Source: Thermococcus sp. JdFR-02
GTDB taxonomy: Archaea; Methanobacteriota_B; Thermococci; Thermococcales; Thermococcaceae
Direction of reading: 5' to 3'
Length of the DNA stretch: 64,000 nucleotides
Assembly (NCBI GenBank): GCA_002009975.1
Contig: MTLP01000007.1
Coordinates: forward strand, 80,764 to 144,763
Shown: in pieces, positions 18,474 to 27,133 of the stretch
Numbering within the stretch: the first letter of the stretch is position 1
Layout: each line of letters begins with the position of its first letter
Made by a program: the position numbers and the translations under genes
Notes under the pieces: model-generated
The model's database searches: none
What the model saw: the letters and a program-made list of their open reading frames with translations, nothing else
Told to the model about the DNA's origin: nothing

Positions 18474-19703
18474 ATGATCGATATAGCTCTGTTAACTAAT
18501 CCCTGGTTTTTAATCACGATAGTTGTTGGTCTTTCTATGGCTTGGGCAATAGGAGCTAATGATGCTGCAAATTCAATGAGTACCGCTGTTGGTGCAAGGG
18601 CAATAACTCCAAAGCAAGCGGTTTTAATCGCTGCAGTTTTAGAGTTTACTGGAGCCTATTTCTTTGGAAAAAGCGTTACTGAGACCATAAGGAAAGGTAT
18701 AATCGATCCATCTATGATAAGCGAACCAAATGTATTAATTTATGGTTCAATAGCCGCTCTTTTAGCGGCAACCCTTTGGTTGCTCATAGCAACGAAGTTC
18801 GGTTTGCCAGTTTCAACAACTCACTCAATTATAGGTGGAATAGTTGGTTATGGTATCGTTTATGCTGGATTTGGAATAGTAAATTGGGGCAAAATGACTC
18901 AGGTAGTCTTGAGCTGGTTCCTTTCACCGGTTTTTGGTGCAATAATGGCATATGTTGTATTTAGGACGATTAGAAAAAGTATTCTAATGTCTAAAGATCC
19001 AATTAAGAGTGCTAAGCGTTATGCTCCAGTTTGGATTGGGTTAGCCTTTGTTGTTATTGGAACTATGTTTTACATTAAAACCCTGCATGGAAAGGATATA
19101 ATAACAGCTTTAAAGTATGGAGTTTTAGCTGGATTCTCAGCTTTCTTGATAAGCTTCTTCTTATTGAGGAATCATGTTCTAACAAAAGATCCCTATTTAG
19201 CAGTTGAGGGAATATTTAAGAAGGTTCAAGTCTTAACTTCTTGTTATGTGGCTTTATCACATGGGGCAAATGATGTTGCAAATGCCATAGGTCCAGTTGC
19301 GGCAGTTTATGCGGTTGCCACAATGGGTTTAGCTGGAATGAAAGTTCCCGTTCCAAAGTGGATTTTGGCAATGGGTGGATTAGGAATTGCAGTGGGTGTT
19401 GCAACATGGGGTTACAAGGTTATGGAGACCGTTGGAAAGAGGATCACAGAGCTTACAAATACGAGAGGATTTAGCATAGACTTTGCCGCTGCAACGACTG
19501 TATTAATTGCTTCACGCCTGGGTATGCCAATTTCAACAACACATACTGTAGTAGGTGCTGTTATTGGTGTTGGATTAGCCAGAGGAGTAAAAGCAATAAA
19601 CAAGAACGTCGTTAGGGATATTATAATCTCATGGTTCATTACAGTTCCTATAGCGGCAATAATTTCGGCGATTATATTCAAGATTTTAATGTTTATGGGG
19701 TGA
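18474..19703 (+). CDS. PiT-family inorganic phosphate permease
   Basis: The ~409-residue protein has two copies of the PiT signature: GANDAANSMSTAVGARAIT near residue 25 and HGANDVANAIGPVAAVYAV near residue 265, plus two VSTTH/ISTTH loops. About ten membrane segments are visible. It imports phosphate with a cation. The start at 18474 follows GGTGGTGATG; other ATG/GTG codons lie within four codons. The downstream DUF47 gene is 4 bases away, the usual partner of PiT permeases. Confidence 0.93.
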   Translation: MIDIALLTNPWFLITIVVGLSMAWAIGANDAANSMSTAVGARAITPKQAVLIAAVLEFTGAYFFGKSVTETIRKGIIDPSMISEPNVLIYGSIAALLAATLWLLIATKFGLPVSTTHSIIGGIVGYGIVYAGFGIVNWGKMTQVVLSWFLSPVFGAIMAYVVFRTIRKSILMSKDPIKSAKRYAPVWIGLAFVVIGTMFYIKTLHGKDIITALKYGVLAGFSAFLISFFLLRNHVLTKDPYLAVEGIFKKVQVLTSCYVALSHGANDVANAIGPVAAVYAVATMGLAGMKVPVPKWILAMGGLGIAVGVATWGYKVMETVGKRITELTNTRGFSIDFAAATTVLIASRLGMPISTTHTVVGAVIGVGLARGVKAINKNVVRDIIISWFITVPIAAIISAIIFKILMFMG

Positions 19704-19707
19704 GAAA

Positions 19708-20382
19708 ATGCAGGTTTGGAAAAAACTCTTTGCGAAAAGTCCTTTTAAACCTATGATAAAGCATGCAGAGGTTGTTTTAGAAACGGTTGAAACCTTAGAG
19801 AAGGCTTTGGAGTTGTGGGATCAAGGTAATTATGATGAAATGGAAAAAGTAGCGGTTGAGGTTGATCACTTAGAGGATATTGCGGATAGAATAAAAGAGG
19901 AGATTAGGGATAGCTTAAGCTCAAAACTTTTCATGCCGGTCAACAGGGGAGACATTTTGAGATATCTTCACATGCAAGATAAAATTGCTGATGCTGCAGA
20001 AGATGTTGCAAAATGGCTCTTAGTGAAAAGACCCGATGGAGTTCCAGAGGAAATTAAGGGAATTCTAATAAAGATGGGAAAGGAGAGTATAACTGCTGCA
20101 AAGCTCGTTTATAATGCCATAGTTCAGTTAGATACAGTATTGGAGAGTGGGTTCAATGAAAGAGAAATAGCTAAGGAGTACGAGCTTATAAAACAAATTG
20201 AAAGTGTCGAAAACAAAATCGATGGATTGGACACAAAGCTTATGCAACTTGTCTTTGAAAGAGCCAATGAGCTTAGCTGGGGAGAAGGGATTTACATTTT
20301 AAACATCGCAAGATGTTTGAGCAGTATCTCTGATAAAGCAAAGGATTCCGCAGAAAGAATAAGGTTGATGATGTCAAAATGA
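19708..20382 (+). CDS. DUF47/PhoU-like regulator of the phosphate permease
   Basis: The 224-residue all-helical protein has the DUF47 (TIGR00153) pattern with repeated E-x3-D metal-binding motifs (VEVDHLEDIADRIKEEIRDSL, MQDKIADAAEDVAKWL). It is translationally close to the PiT permease gene (4-base gap) and probably modulates it. A paralogue lies at 59205..59852 with a different neighbourhood. It ends one base before the convergent LipS-like gene stop. Confidence 0.9.
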   Translation: MQVWKKLFAKSPFKPMIKHAEVVLETVETLEKALELWDQGNYDEMEKVAVEVDHLEDIADRIKEEIRDSLSSKLFMPVNRGDILRYLHMQDKIADAAEDVAKWLLVKRPDGVPEEIKGILIKMGKESITAAKLVYNAIVQLDTVLESGFNEREIAKEYELIKQIESVENKIDGLDTKLMQLVFERANELSWGEGIYILNIARCLSSISDKAKDSAERIRLMMSK

Positions 20383-21222
20383 CTACATAACACAGCACTG
20401 CTCTATTATCTCCACTTCTCTAATTTTCATCGCCCATTCTATAATTTTTCTTGGAGGATTTGTTATTCTATCAACGCCTATCAAAATTGCCCCTTTATCG
20501 AATTCTAAACGCCATTTGCCAAGGGGTCTCATGCATCCTATACTTAGCTCACCATTAAACTTTTCTCTTGCATATTTGACAACTTCCAAGCTTTCTTTCA
20601 CGCTTGGTTTTTCTGCATTTTCCATCTCGGTACCTTTAGTTGGGATTAAAACATCTAAAACAAGGACATCAATTGGATATTTCAAGAGCATGTCTATAGC
20701 TTCGTATTCCCACCAAATTTTTCCAAAATCTAAGCCTATCGTTATGTGAGGAGCAACTTTAACTCCATTAGAGGTTAGGATATCTAAAATCTTAATGTAG
20801 TCCTTAACTGTTTTGTTGATCTTATAAACCCGCTTTATAACATCGTTATTTCCAACAAAGTCTAAAGAAACAGCGTCTACATATTTAACCCATTCTAAAT
20901 CATTTTCGTCAATAAAGCCAACGTGAGCATTTAACTTTAAACTCGTCTCTTTTTTTATAAGCTTTATTTCATCGGCAAACTTGTCTAAGGGAACTTTTAA
21001 GCGTTCATCAAGTCCTCCACTCAAGAGACAGCCAACATAACCTTCGCGTTCTAAGTGTTTACAATATTCTACCAGATTAAAACGCGTAACTTTCCTCATA
21101 CCCTCTAAATAGTGCCTATTGCAGTGAGCACAGTTTAAAGAGCAATAAGCACCTGTTAAAGAAATAGAAGGAAACTTAGAGCCAGGAATGTAAATTTTGA
21201 GCTTTTTTCGTAAAGAGTTCAT
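20383..21222 (-). CDS. Radical SAM protein, probable lipoyl synthase subunit (LipS1/LipS2 type)
   Basis: The ~279-residue protein has a CSLNCAHC radical SAM cluster near the N-terminus, preceded by FPSISLTGAYC, and ends in a Cys pair (EQCCVM). The gene directly upstream encodes a lipoate/octanoate-protein ligase-like enzyme. In Thermococcus a two-protein radical SAM lipoyl synthase (LipS1 and LipS2) is known; this gene fits one subunit by length and context. The second subunit is not in the window. The ATG at 21222 has a GGGTGA site and follows the ligase stop by 11 bases. A different radical SAM role remains possible. Confidence 0.65.
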   Translation of the reverse strand: MNSLRKKLKIYIPGSKFPSISLTGAYCSLNCAHCNRHYLEGMRKVTRFNLVEYCKHLEREGYVGCLLSGGLDERLKVPLDKFADEIKLIKKETSLKLNAHVGFIDENDLEWVKYVDAVSLDFVGNNDVIKRVYKINKTVKDYIKILDILTSNGVKVAPHITIGLDFGKIWWEYEAIDMLLKYPIDVLVLDVLIPTKGTEMENAEKPSVKESLEVVKYAREKFNGELSIGCMRPLGKWRLEFDKGAILIGVDRITNPPRKIIEWAMKIREVEIIEQCCVM

Positions 21223-21233
21223 TTTTTCACCCG

Positions 21234-21983
21234 TCACTTCATAAAATTCCACTTTTCGTTTCCATAGCGCTCCTCTATGAGTTTTTCTGCTAATTCAAGT
21301 TCATAATCGGTCAATTTGCCTTCTTCAAGAGGGAACTCTTCAAAGAACTTGCTTTTCAAGAGCTCATAAACTTCTCTGCTACTCATTTTAATGCCCTCTT
21401 TTTCTAAGGTGGTCACCCTCTGCCAGATGCTTTTTATTCCCTTGTCTTGGAGCTTCTTCTGTGAAACCTTAAGAACCGATACCAACGTTTCCAAACGTGT
21501 TGCATACATAAAAGTCCCATGCTGTAGAATGACTCCTTTCCTTCTCGTTTGTGCTGAACCACTTATCTTTTTGCCATTAGCTATTATATCATTTAGTCCG
21601 GAGAACTGTGCATTAATACCGAGTGCTTTTAGTGCTTCAACCAAAGGAGAAGCTAAAATGCGGTAACTCTTTTCTATGTTTTTCAAGTCTGGGTGAGAGT
21701 CTTCTTTAATAATCACGCTGTACGTTATTTCTCCATATTCATCGTGGAAAACGCTTCCGCCACCTGTAATCCTCCTAACAACTGGAATATTGAGCTCTTT
21801 GCATTTTTCTAAGTTAACATCGTGCTCGATACTTTGAAATCTCCCCATAGTTATCGATGAAGGCTTGAAGATGTACAATCTAACTGTGTCCTCAACTTTT
21901 CCTTCGCTTCTAGCAATTAGTATTGCCTCATCAATAGCCATCTGAACCTCTGGGCGAGCGATTATCAATGGAACAAAACGCAT
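21234..21983 (-). CDS. lplA: Lipoate/octanoate-protein ligase A family protein
   Basis: The ~249-residue protein has the LplA/LipB fold signatures RRITGGGSVFHDEYGEITYS and the catalytic-lysine region ANGKKISGSAQTRRKGVILQHG. The N-terminal domain is complete and the C-terminal ~60 residues resemble the accessory helical part. It transfers a lipoyl or octanoyl group to a carrier protein such as GcvH. The ATG at 21983 follows AGGTGA. It is co-transcribed with the LipS-like gene. Confidence 0.85.
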   Translation of the reverse strand: MRFVPLIIARPEVQMAIDEAILIARSEGKVEDTVRLYIFKPSSITMGRFQSIEHDVNLEKCKELNIPVVRRITGGGSVFHDEYGEITYSVIIKEDSHPDLKNIEKSYRILASPLVEALKALGINAQFSGLNDIIANGKKISGSAQTRRKGVILQHGTFMYATRLETLVSVLKVSQKKLQDKGIKSIWQRVTTLEKEGIKMSSREVYELLKSKFFEEFPLEEGKLTDYELELAEKLIEERYGNEKWNFMK

Positions 21984-21992
21984 GACTTTCAC

Positions 21993-22343
21993 CTATTCAA
22001 TATTTGGTTTTATCTCCTCAACCTCTTCTAAAATTTCCTCCTCTTCCTCTTCAAGTAAAAATTGTTCTTCTAATCTTTCCTCAATAGCAACCTTCTTTCT
22101 CTCCTTCATTGTTAGCTTTTCAGCTTCAGCAACCATGTTCAATAAGACAGCAGCAACTCTTGCAGCAGTTTCAGTTCTTAAGGAAGCCTTGGATTCAATT
22201 CCTTCGTTGTGGATTATCATGCTTACGTTTGCAGGTCTAAAATTACCGTTGGAGTCAATATGAGGCTCCCACAAACTTAAAGCTATGTACTTATCCTTTG
22301 CTCCCATGTAAATCCTAATAGTATATCTCGGTTTGTTAACCAT
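21993..22343 (-). CDS. Hypothetical protein with acidic C-terminal tail
   Basis: The 116-residue protein starts MVNKPRYTIRIYMG and has a beta-rich N-terminal part followed by a helix (RTETAARVAAVLLNMVAEA) and an acidic Glu-rich tail. It contains no known motif. A GGTGAT site precedes the ATG. It is the first gene of the operon hypothetical - lplA - lipS-like, so it could be linked to lipoate metabolism, but this is by position only. Confidence 0.65.
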   Translation of the reverse strand: MVNKPRYTIRIYMGAKDKYIALSLWEPHIDSNGNFRPANVSMIIHNEGIESKASLRTETAARVAAVLLNMVAEAEKLTMKERKKVAIEERLEEQFLLEEEEEEILEEVEEIKPNIE

Positions 22344-22458
22344 AATATCACCGCTTTTTAATTATTCATTATCAATTAAAAATCCTTTCTTGGGCATGTC
22401 AAGTTACTATGGAAAGACATAAATAGTTTTCAGAATAATATTGATTAAGGTGTTTGAA

Positions 22459-23748
22459 ATGAATTTAGCTTTTGTAAGATATGAAGAGCTTATGAATATT
22501 GAAAAGACTGGTCGTTTGATTGTTATGGAGTATGATCCGCTATGGAATTTGGAAAAGCAGTTTTTTAAGGTTGTAGAATTCATGGTAAATTCTGGATATG
22601 AGATTGTTGTAACTGACATCTTGGACGAACTAGCCATTTATTCGTACCAAGCTGATGTAAAAGGGCTTGATTATTCGATCATCAAAAAGATTCCCGTTGT
22701 TAAGGTGGGTGGTCATAAAGATATTGGAAAGGTGATTGGGAAAGTACCTTTAGAAAGCTATTCAATGATAAAAAAGAAGTTGGCTGAGTCATTTTCTTCA
22801 TATTTTAAAAATGAAGGAGTGGTAGTTAACATACTTCTTGGAATTGAGAAATATCTCTTGCTTTTAGAGACACATGAAGCGGTTTCTATGATACATGACA
22901 TGGTTCTTACATCTGCATTAAACAAAAACTTCGTGAATTTGCTACTCATAAACAAGGATGTGCTTGCTGGTATAAATGAGGGAGTAAGAGCTATGCTTGA
23001 AGAAGCCGCCTCTATGTTGCTCATTCCAAGAAAAAATAGGCTTAAGATAATTAAGTCTCCTGATCCAGCATTAGTTGGAAAACATCTTTTGCTAAAGGAA
23101 GAGAGAATGGCTGAGATAGCCCTTGAGCAATTTTTGAATTATTTACTGCCAAAAGAAACTGTTATTATTAACTTCAGATCAGTCGATACTCCCTATGAAC
23201 TTGTGAGAGGAATACTGGAATGGGCTAAGGGCTATGACGTAATAATAACAGACACCTTGGATAATCTTGAGATTTACAAACATTTCTTGGATGCTAAAGG
23301 GTATGGAGATTTGTTAAAGCGTGTAAATATAATAAAAATTGGTGGAGTTTCAGAGAAAGGCAATATCATAAAAAGAGTTAACCTAAGCATAAGTCTCTCG
23401 GGAAGAGATGAGTATATGAAAGCCATTAGTAGTGTGACTCACAAAAACAAGAAGGCTCTTAATTTAGTTATAGGTTTAGAAAAAGCTGCCCTGCTTTTTG
23501 ATAGAAGAGGTGTGCTCAATTTACTAGACCATTTAGAATATGTGCTCTTGGAAAAGCCTAGGAGTGTCTTTGATATTGCACTTGTGAACTTGGATATAAT
23601 AGAAAAAGCTAGGATTGAAGTAAAAGGAATGGCAAATGCTCTAGCAACAACCATATGTGTTGTGGAAAGGGAGAATGGGAATCTATACCTAAAAGTCTTA
23701 AAATGTCCAAAGGAAGAGTTAATAGGAGTAAGGGTAATAACATCTTGA
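22459..23748 (+). CDS. Tandem DUF257 protein
   Basis: The ~429-residue protein is an internal duplication. Residues ~1-215 and ~216-429 repeat the same pattern: YEIVVTDILDELAIY ... VVKVGG in the first half and YDVIITDTLDNLEIY ... IIKIGG in the second, each followed by VNILLGIEKYLLL or LNLVIGLEKAALL. This matches DUF257, a Thermococcales family usually found as single domains. The fold resembles RecA-like ATPases without a P-loop. The ATG at 22459 follows AAGGTG. A C/D box sRNA starts right after the stop. Confidence 0.75.
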   Translation: MNLAFVRYEELMNIEKTGRLIVMEYDPLWNLEKQFFKVVEFMVNSGYEIVVTDILDELAIYSYQADVKGLDYSIIKKIPVVKVGGHKDIGKVIGKVPLESYSMIKKKLAESFSSYFKNEGVVVNILLGIEKYLLLLETHEAVSMIHDMVLTSALNKNFVNLLLINKDVLAGINEGVRAMLEEAASMLLIPRKNRLKIIKSPDPALVGKHLLLKEERMAEIALEQFLNYLLPKETVIINFRSVDTPYELVRGILEWAKGYDVIITDTLDNLEIYKHFLDAKGYGDLLKRVNIIKIGGVSEKGNIIKRVNLSISLSGRDEYMKAISSVTHKNKKALNLVIGLEKAALLFDRRGVLNLLDHLEYVLLEKPRSVFDIALVNLDIIEKARIEVKGMANALATTICVVERENGNLYLKVLKCPKEELIGVRVITS

Positions 23749-23803
23749 GCGATGATGAGATGTCACCGGGCGGAGAAATGAAGAAAGTAGCCACCACTGA
23801 GCG
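23749..23803 (+). ncRNA. C/D box sRNA (2'-O-methylation guide), plus strand
   Basis: All four boxes are present with archaeal spacing: C box ATGATGA (23752-23758), a 12-base guide, D' box CGGA (23771-23774), a 3-base spacer, C' box ATGAAGA (23778-23784), a second 12-base guide, and D box CTGA (23797-23800). Short GC flanks can pair as the terminal stem. The D' guide is GATGTCACCGGG and the D guide is AAGTAGCCACCA. The RNA begins right after the DUF257 stop codon, so it is probably processed from that mRNA's 3' end. Confidence 0.82.
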
Positions 23804-23857
23804 GTCAGACGCCGATTAGTTCATCACCTTTCAGCAACCTACCCTTAACATCATCCC
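23802..23857 (-). ncRNA. C/D box sRNA, minus strand, tail-to-tail with the first
   Basis: Read on the minus strand: C box ATGATGT (23854-23848, last base off consensus), a 13-base guide ending AAGGGTAGGTTG, D' box CTGA (23834-23831), a 3-base spacer, a perfect C' box GTGATGA (23827-23821), a 12-base guide ACTAATCGGCGT, and D box CTGA (23808-23805). A GG/CC terminal pairing is possible. It starts at the signal-peptidase stop codon and probably matures from that transcript. The D boxes of the two sRNAs are separated by only 4 bases. Confidence 0.8.
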
Positions 23858-24321
23858 TACGCTAACCCAAGCTTTTCTTTTATAATCATTGGAATGTAGC
23901 CTATTTTGGGGAACACAACTAGAGCTTTAGCTTTTATAGCATCTTGAGGAATGCAATCTATCATGCCATTTTTAGTTGGATAGAAATCTGGGAAAGGGTT
24001 ATTATCTCCCCAAGTGACAAAGCAAAGCTTTCCATTATACTCTTTTATCTTCCTAACCCTATGAATTATTGGGTATTTTGTATAAGGTCTCTCATACACA
24101 ACTACATCTCCGATTTTTATTTCTTCTGGATTTACTCCCTTTAAAAGAACCACATCCCCTCTATAAAAAACAGGTTCCATTGAACCGCTAACTACAATAA
24201 CTAGAGGCGCATCGGTATGAAGAGCTATTTTGAGTCCACTGTGAAGTGCAAAAACGAGTATTATTGAAATAACAAAAAATACAGCGGTTTCTTTTATCTC
24301 CTTGACAGTTCTTTCTTCCAT
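23857..24321 (-). CDS. Signal peptidase I, archaeal (Sec11-like)
   Basis: The 154-residue protein has one N-terminal membrane segment, the catalytic Ser motif SGSMEPVFYRGD, then GDVVVYERP and the catalytic His motif IIHRVRKI in place of the bacterial Lys, and a WGDNNPFPD Asp motif. It removes signal peptides from the many secreted proteins seen here. It overlaps the upstream DUF531 gene by 28 bases, so the two are co-transcribed. Confidence 0.92.
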   Translation of the reverse strand: MEERTVKEIKETAVFFVISIILVFALHSGLKIALHTDAPLVIVVSGSMEPVFYRGDVVLLKGVNPEEIKIGDVVVYERPYTKYPIIHRVRKIKEYNGKLCFVTWGDNNPFPDFYPTKNGMIDCIPQDAIKAKALVVFPKIGYIPMIIKEKLGLA

Positions 24322-24851
24322 TTTATGGCCTCCATTAAAGTCTTAATCTTCGTGGGAATTGAACCAATTGCAGTACAGGTTTCCAAACTTACTCTCTTAC
24401 CATCTGTTATATCGAGATGATACTCAGCTAAGCTAAATATCTCTTTTGGTAATCCATGTCTCCCGAGTCCCACTATTAAGAGAAAGCTCTCTCCTTTTAA
24501 AGCTCTTTCTGCAACTTCCACTGCTCTTATCTCCTTTTCACTTTTTGGTTTTCTCGTTGTAGCAACTGTTTTTCCAAACTGTGGTGGAAAACCTCTTTTT
24601 GGAAATTCTAAAAGATGAAATTTGTTTCTTTTTGCCAATTCTAGAAGATAGCTACCGCTTTCACCTATTGTTGTATGCTCACTAATCTTTTCAGCTAAAT
24701 CGAGCGCTTTTTTCTCTTTAAATGGAAAGCCAATTAAAGCTAGGTGAAAGTCAAAAGCATAACAAATCGGTGCTGCTCTTGCTATAGCCCTTAGATGAGC
24801 CTCATGTATTCTGTTAGGATCATAGGAGTTATATAGTGCTAAGGTTAGCAT
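24294..24851 (-). CDS. DUF531 protein (SPOUT-like fold)
   Basis: The ~185-residue protein matches DUF531: an N-terminal LTLALYNSYDPNRIHEAHLRA stretch, and a SPOUT-like knot region FLLIVGLGRHGLPKEIF ... DGKRVSLETCTAIGSIP. A SAM-dependent RNA methyltransferase role is plausible from the C-terminal trefoil-knot pattern but not shown. The ATG at 24851 follows GGTGGT. It overlaps the signal peptidase gene downstream. Confidence 0.8.
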   Translation of the reverse strand: MLTLALYNSYDPNRIHEAHLRAIARAAPICYAFDFHLALIGFPFKEKKALDLAEKISEHTTIGESGSYLLELAKRNKFHLLEFPKRGFPPQFGKTVATTRKPKSEKEIRAVEVAERALKGESFLLIVGLGRHGLPKEIFSLAEYHLDITDGKRVSLETCTAIGSIPTKIKTLMEAIKWKKELSRR

Positions 24852-24944
24852 AACTACCACCGTTTATCAAATTTTGACCAATTTAAAGTTTCAATGGAGT
24901 GTTTATAAGTGTTTAGCTGCTTTGTTATGATAGTTACGGAAACG

Positions 24945-24962
24945 GTTAAATATTTATTTAAC
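24945..24962 (+). promoter_or_regulatory. Palindromic promoter element of the dipeptidase gene
   Basis: GTTAAATATTTATTTAAC is a perfect inverted repeat with a 2-base centre, and includes a TATA box. It lies 25 bases before the dipeptidase ATG at 24987, so the transcript has almost no leader. The dyad could be an operator overlapping the TATA box. Confidence 0.45.
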
Positions 24963-24986
24963 AATCCTTTTTTGGTGGTTCTTGTG

Positions 24987-25925
24987 ATGATTTTCGATGC
25001 CCACTCTGATTTACCTACATACATTTATGATGAAAGGAGAGAAGGAAAGAGAAGGGTTTTGGAAAAGCGATATAATGAATTTTTTGGGAAGGGCAGTATC
25101 TGGAGCAGAGTCATGGCAATATGGACCAGACCAGATAAAAGATCCTCCGCTTTGAGATACAACCTAGAGGTTCTTAATGTGCTTTATAAAGATGTCTTAG
25201 AAAGTGACAGTTTTGTGATAGTGACTTCAGTTGATGAGATGAGGAAAGCGATAAAAAACGGCAGGGTAGCTCTGTGGGTTGGCTTAGAGGGTGGAGAGCC
25301 AATAGAAGACAGCTTAGATCTGTTGGAAATATTCTATGAACTCGGCTTGAGGGTTTTAACCTTAACATGGAGCCTTAGGAATGCAATAGGTGATGGAGTT
25401 TTTGAAAGAACGAATGGTGGCTTAACTAACTTTGGAGTTGAGGTTCTTGGAAAAGCTGAGGAATTGGGAGTTTTAGTTGATTTAAGTCATATAAATGAAA
25501 GGGGCTTTTGGGATGCCTTAGAAACTACGAGCTTTCCAGTTATAGCTTCTCATTCAAATGCTTACTCTCTTTGTAATAATTCGAGGAATCTTAAAGATGA
25601 ACAGATTAAGGCTATTGCCGAGAGAGATGGCGTAATAGGCATAAACGCAATCCCGAGCTTTATTGATAAAGAAAAGCCAACTTTGGAGAAAATGATCGAA
25701 CATATCGTTTATACTGTGGATTTGACTGGTTATAAGCATGTGGGCTTTGGATTTGATTTTGTTTACTACTTGAAAGGATGGAGCGGAAAGAGTGTTGAGG
25801 ACTTTGAGAATGAAGCAAAAATACCTACCTTAATTGAAAAGCTCAGAGAGAGGCTTAGTGAGAAAGAAATTGAAGCTATAGCTTTTGAAAACTTTGAAAG
25901 GGTTTTCGAAAGAGTTATTGGTTAG
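24987..25925 (+). CDS. Membrane-dipeptidase-type (M19, renal dipeptidase family) peptidase
   Basis: The ~312-residue protein has the zinc ligands expected for M19: FDAHSDLP near the N-terminus, the bridging Glu in WVGLEGGEP, DLSHINERG and ASHSNAYSLC. It has no signal peptide, so it should hydrolyse dipeptides in the cytoplasm, in line with peptide-based growth of Thermococcales. The ATG at 24987 has GGTGGT before it and lies 25 bases after a TATA box. An in-frame upstream ATG at 24909 would place the promoter within the gene. Confidence 0.88.
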   Translation: MIFDAHSDLPTYIYDERREGKRRVLEKRYNEFFGKGSIWSRVMAIWTRPDKRSSALRYNLEVLNVLYKDVLESDSFVIVTSVDEMRKAIKNGRVALWVGLEGGEPIEDSLDLLEIFYELGLRVLTLTWSLRNAIGDGVFERTNGGLTNFGVEVLGKAEELGVLVDLSHINERGFWDALETTSFPVIASHSNAYSLCNNSRNLKDEQIKAIAERDGVIGINAIPSFIDKEKPTLEKMIEHIVYTVDLTGYKHVGFGFDFVYYLKGWSGKSVEDFENEAKIPTLIEKLRERLSEKEIEAIAFENFERVFERVIG

Positions 25926-25970
25926 CAAACTTTTTAACATCTCCTTCTTTAGTCTCTTTAAGGTGAGGGA

Positions 25971-26831
25971 ATGAAAGTTGAATTCAGTGCTTACTTCTTA
26001 ACGTTCAGAGAAGCGAGACGGTTATTGTTAGCGAGGGGAGAAGTAAAGCTAAATCTAGATTTGGGGAAAACAAGGAAGAAATACCCTCTTATTGTAGAGG
26101 AAGATAAAGTTATCTTTCCAGATGGAAGTGAAGTTGAGAAGGAGATTTTGGAGAGAATAGCCAAAGATGAAGGTACAGTTTATTTTGTTAAAGGAGGGGG
26201 AGTTTTTAAAGCTGCAATTGCGAAAGAGGGATTTTACAAGCTTGTTCCAACAATTCCACCAACTATAGAAATTAACGGCATTAGAATGCACCGCACTAAA
26301 GATATTACTCCCTTAGAAGACACGTTAAATAAAGTGAATACAATAAAGCCAAAGGAAGGCGAGATGATTTTGGATACCTGTATGGGTCTCGGGTATACTG
26401 CAATAGAAAGTGCGAGGAGGGGAGCGTTTGTAATAACTATTGAGAAAGACCCAAATGTGATTGAGCTTGCAAAGCTTAATCCTTGGAGCTATGAGGCCTT
26501 TCACTCACAAAAAATCCAATTGATACAGGGAGATGCATTTGAGATAATAAAACGCTTTAAGGATGAAACCTTTGATGCTATAATCCATGATCCACCAAGA
26601 TTTTCTTTAGCAGGTGAGCTTTACAGCAAAGATTTTTATGAAGAGCTTTTTAGAGTTTTAAAAAGAGGTGGCAGGCTTTTCCATTATGTTGGGACTCCCG
26701 GTAAAAAATACAGAAGAAAAGATCTTCAAAGGGGAGTAATGGAGAGATTAAGAAAAGTTGGCTTTAAGAACGTGAGGAGAGTGGAAGAGGCTTTGGGAGT
26801 TGTTGCTTGGAAAACTTGGGAAGAACCTTGA
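25971..26831 (+). CDS. SAM-dependent methyltransferase (RNA or spermidine-synthase-like class I)
   Basis: The 286-residue protein has an N-terminal domain of about 105 residues and a class I methyltransferase domain: motif I ILDTCMGLGYTAIESARRG, an acidic ITIEKDPNVIELA, and motif IV IIHDPPRFS. The DPPRF motif resembles N-methyltransferases acting on RNA bases. The substrate cannot be fixed from the sequence. A GGTGAGG site precedes the ATG. Confidence 0.78.
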   Translation: MKVEFSAYFLTFREARRLLLARGEVKLNLDLGKTRKKYPLIVEEDKVIFPDGSEVEKEILERIAKDEGTVYFVKGGGVFKAAIAKEGFYKLVPTIPPTIEINGIRMHRTKDITPLEDTLNKVNTIKPKEGEMILDTCMGLGYTAIESARRGAFVITIEKDPNVIELAKLNPWSYEAFHSQKIQLIQGDAFEIIKRFKDETFDAIIHDPPRFSLAGELYSKDFYEELFRVLKRGGRLFHYVGTPGKKYRRKDLQRGVMERLRKVGFKNVRRVEEALGVVAWKTWEEP

Positions 26832-27133
26832 TATCGAGATTTTTGGAAGTATTTAATCAATGGTCTAATATCTTCTTCTCCTTAAAGAGCGAGGCTTTTT
26901 ACAATGTAATAGTTAGATCACGATGTTATTGGCTACACTAATTACTATGTCTGGTTGTTTTATTTTAACATTTTTAAAACTAACTTGGGTTATCCGATTA
27001 AGCCTTAAGTAATCAATTTTTACTTCTCATTTTATTATTTAAAAAGAAAAAATTTAATTAATACAAGTTAGAAAAATTTATAAAATTTGGACGTATAATC
27101 TTTAATGTAAAAATTTGTTAGAGGTGATAACAA
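26832..27133. other. AT-rich intergenic region with promoter of the secreted-protein cluster
   Basis: No coding frame or structured RNA is seen in these ~300 bases. The last 60 bases hold a clear TATA box (TTTATAAAA at 27077-27085) and a GAGGTGATAACAA site before the GTG start at 27134. Several A/T runs are present. The low GC content continues into the next genes and marks the start of the accessory zone. Confidence 0.6.
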
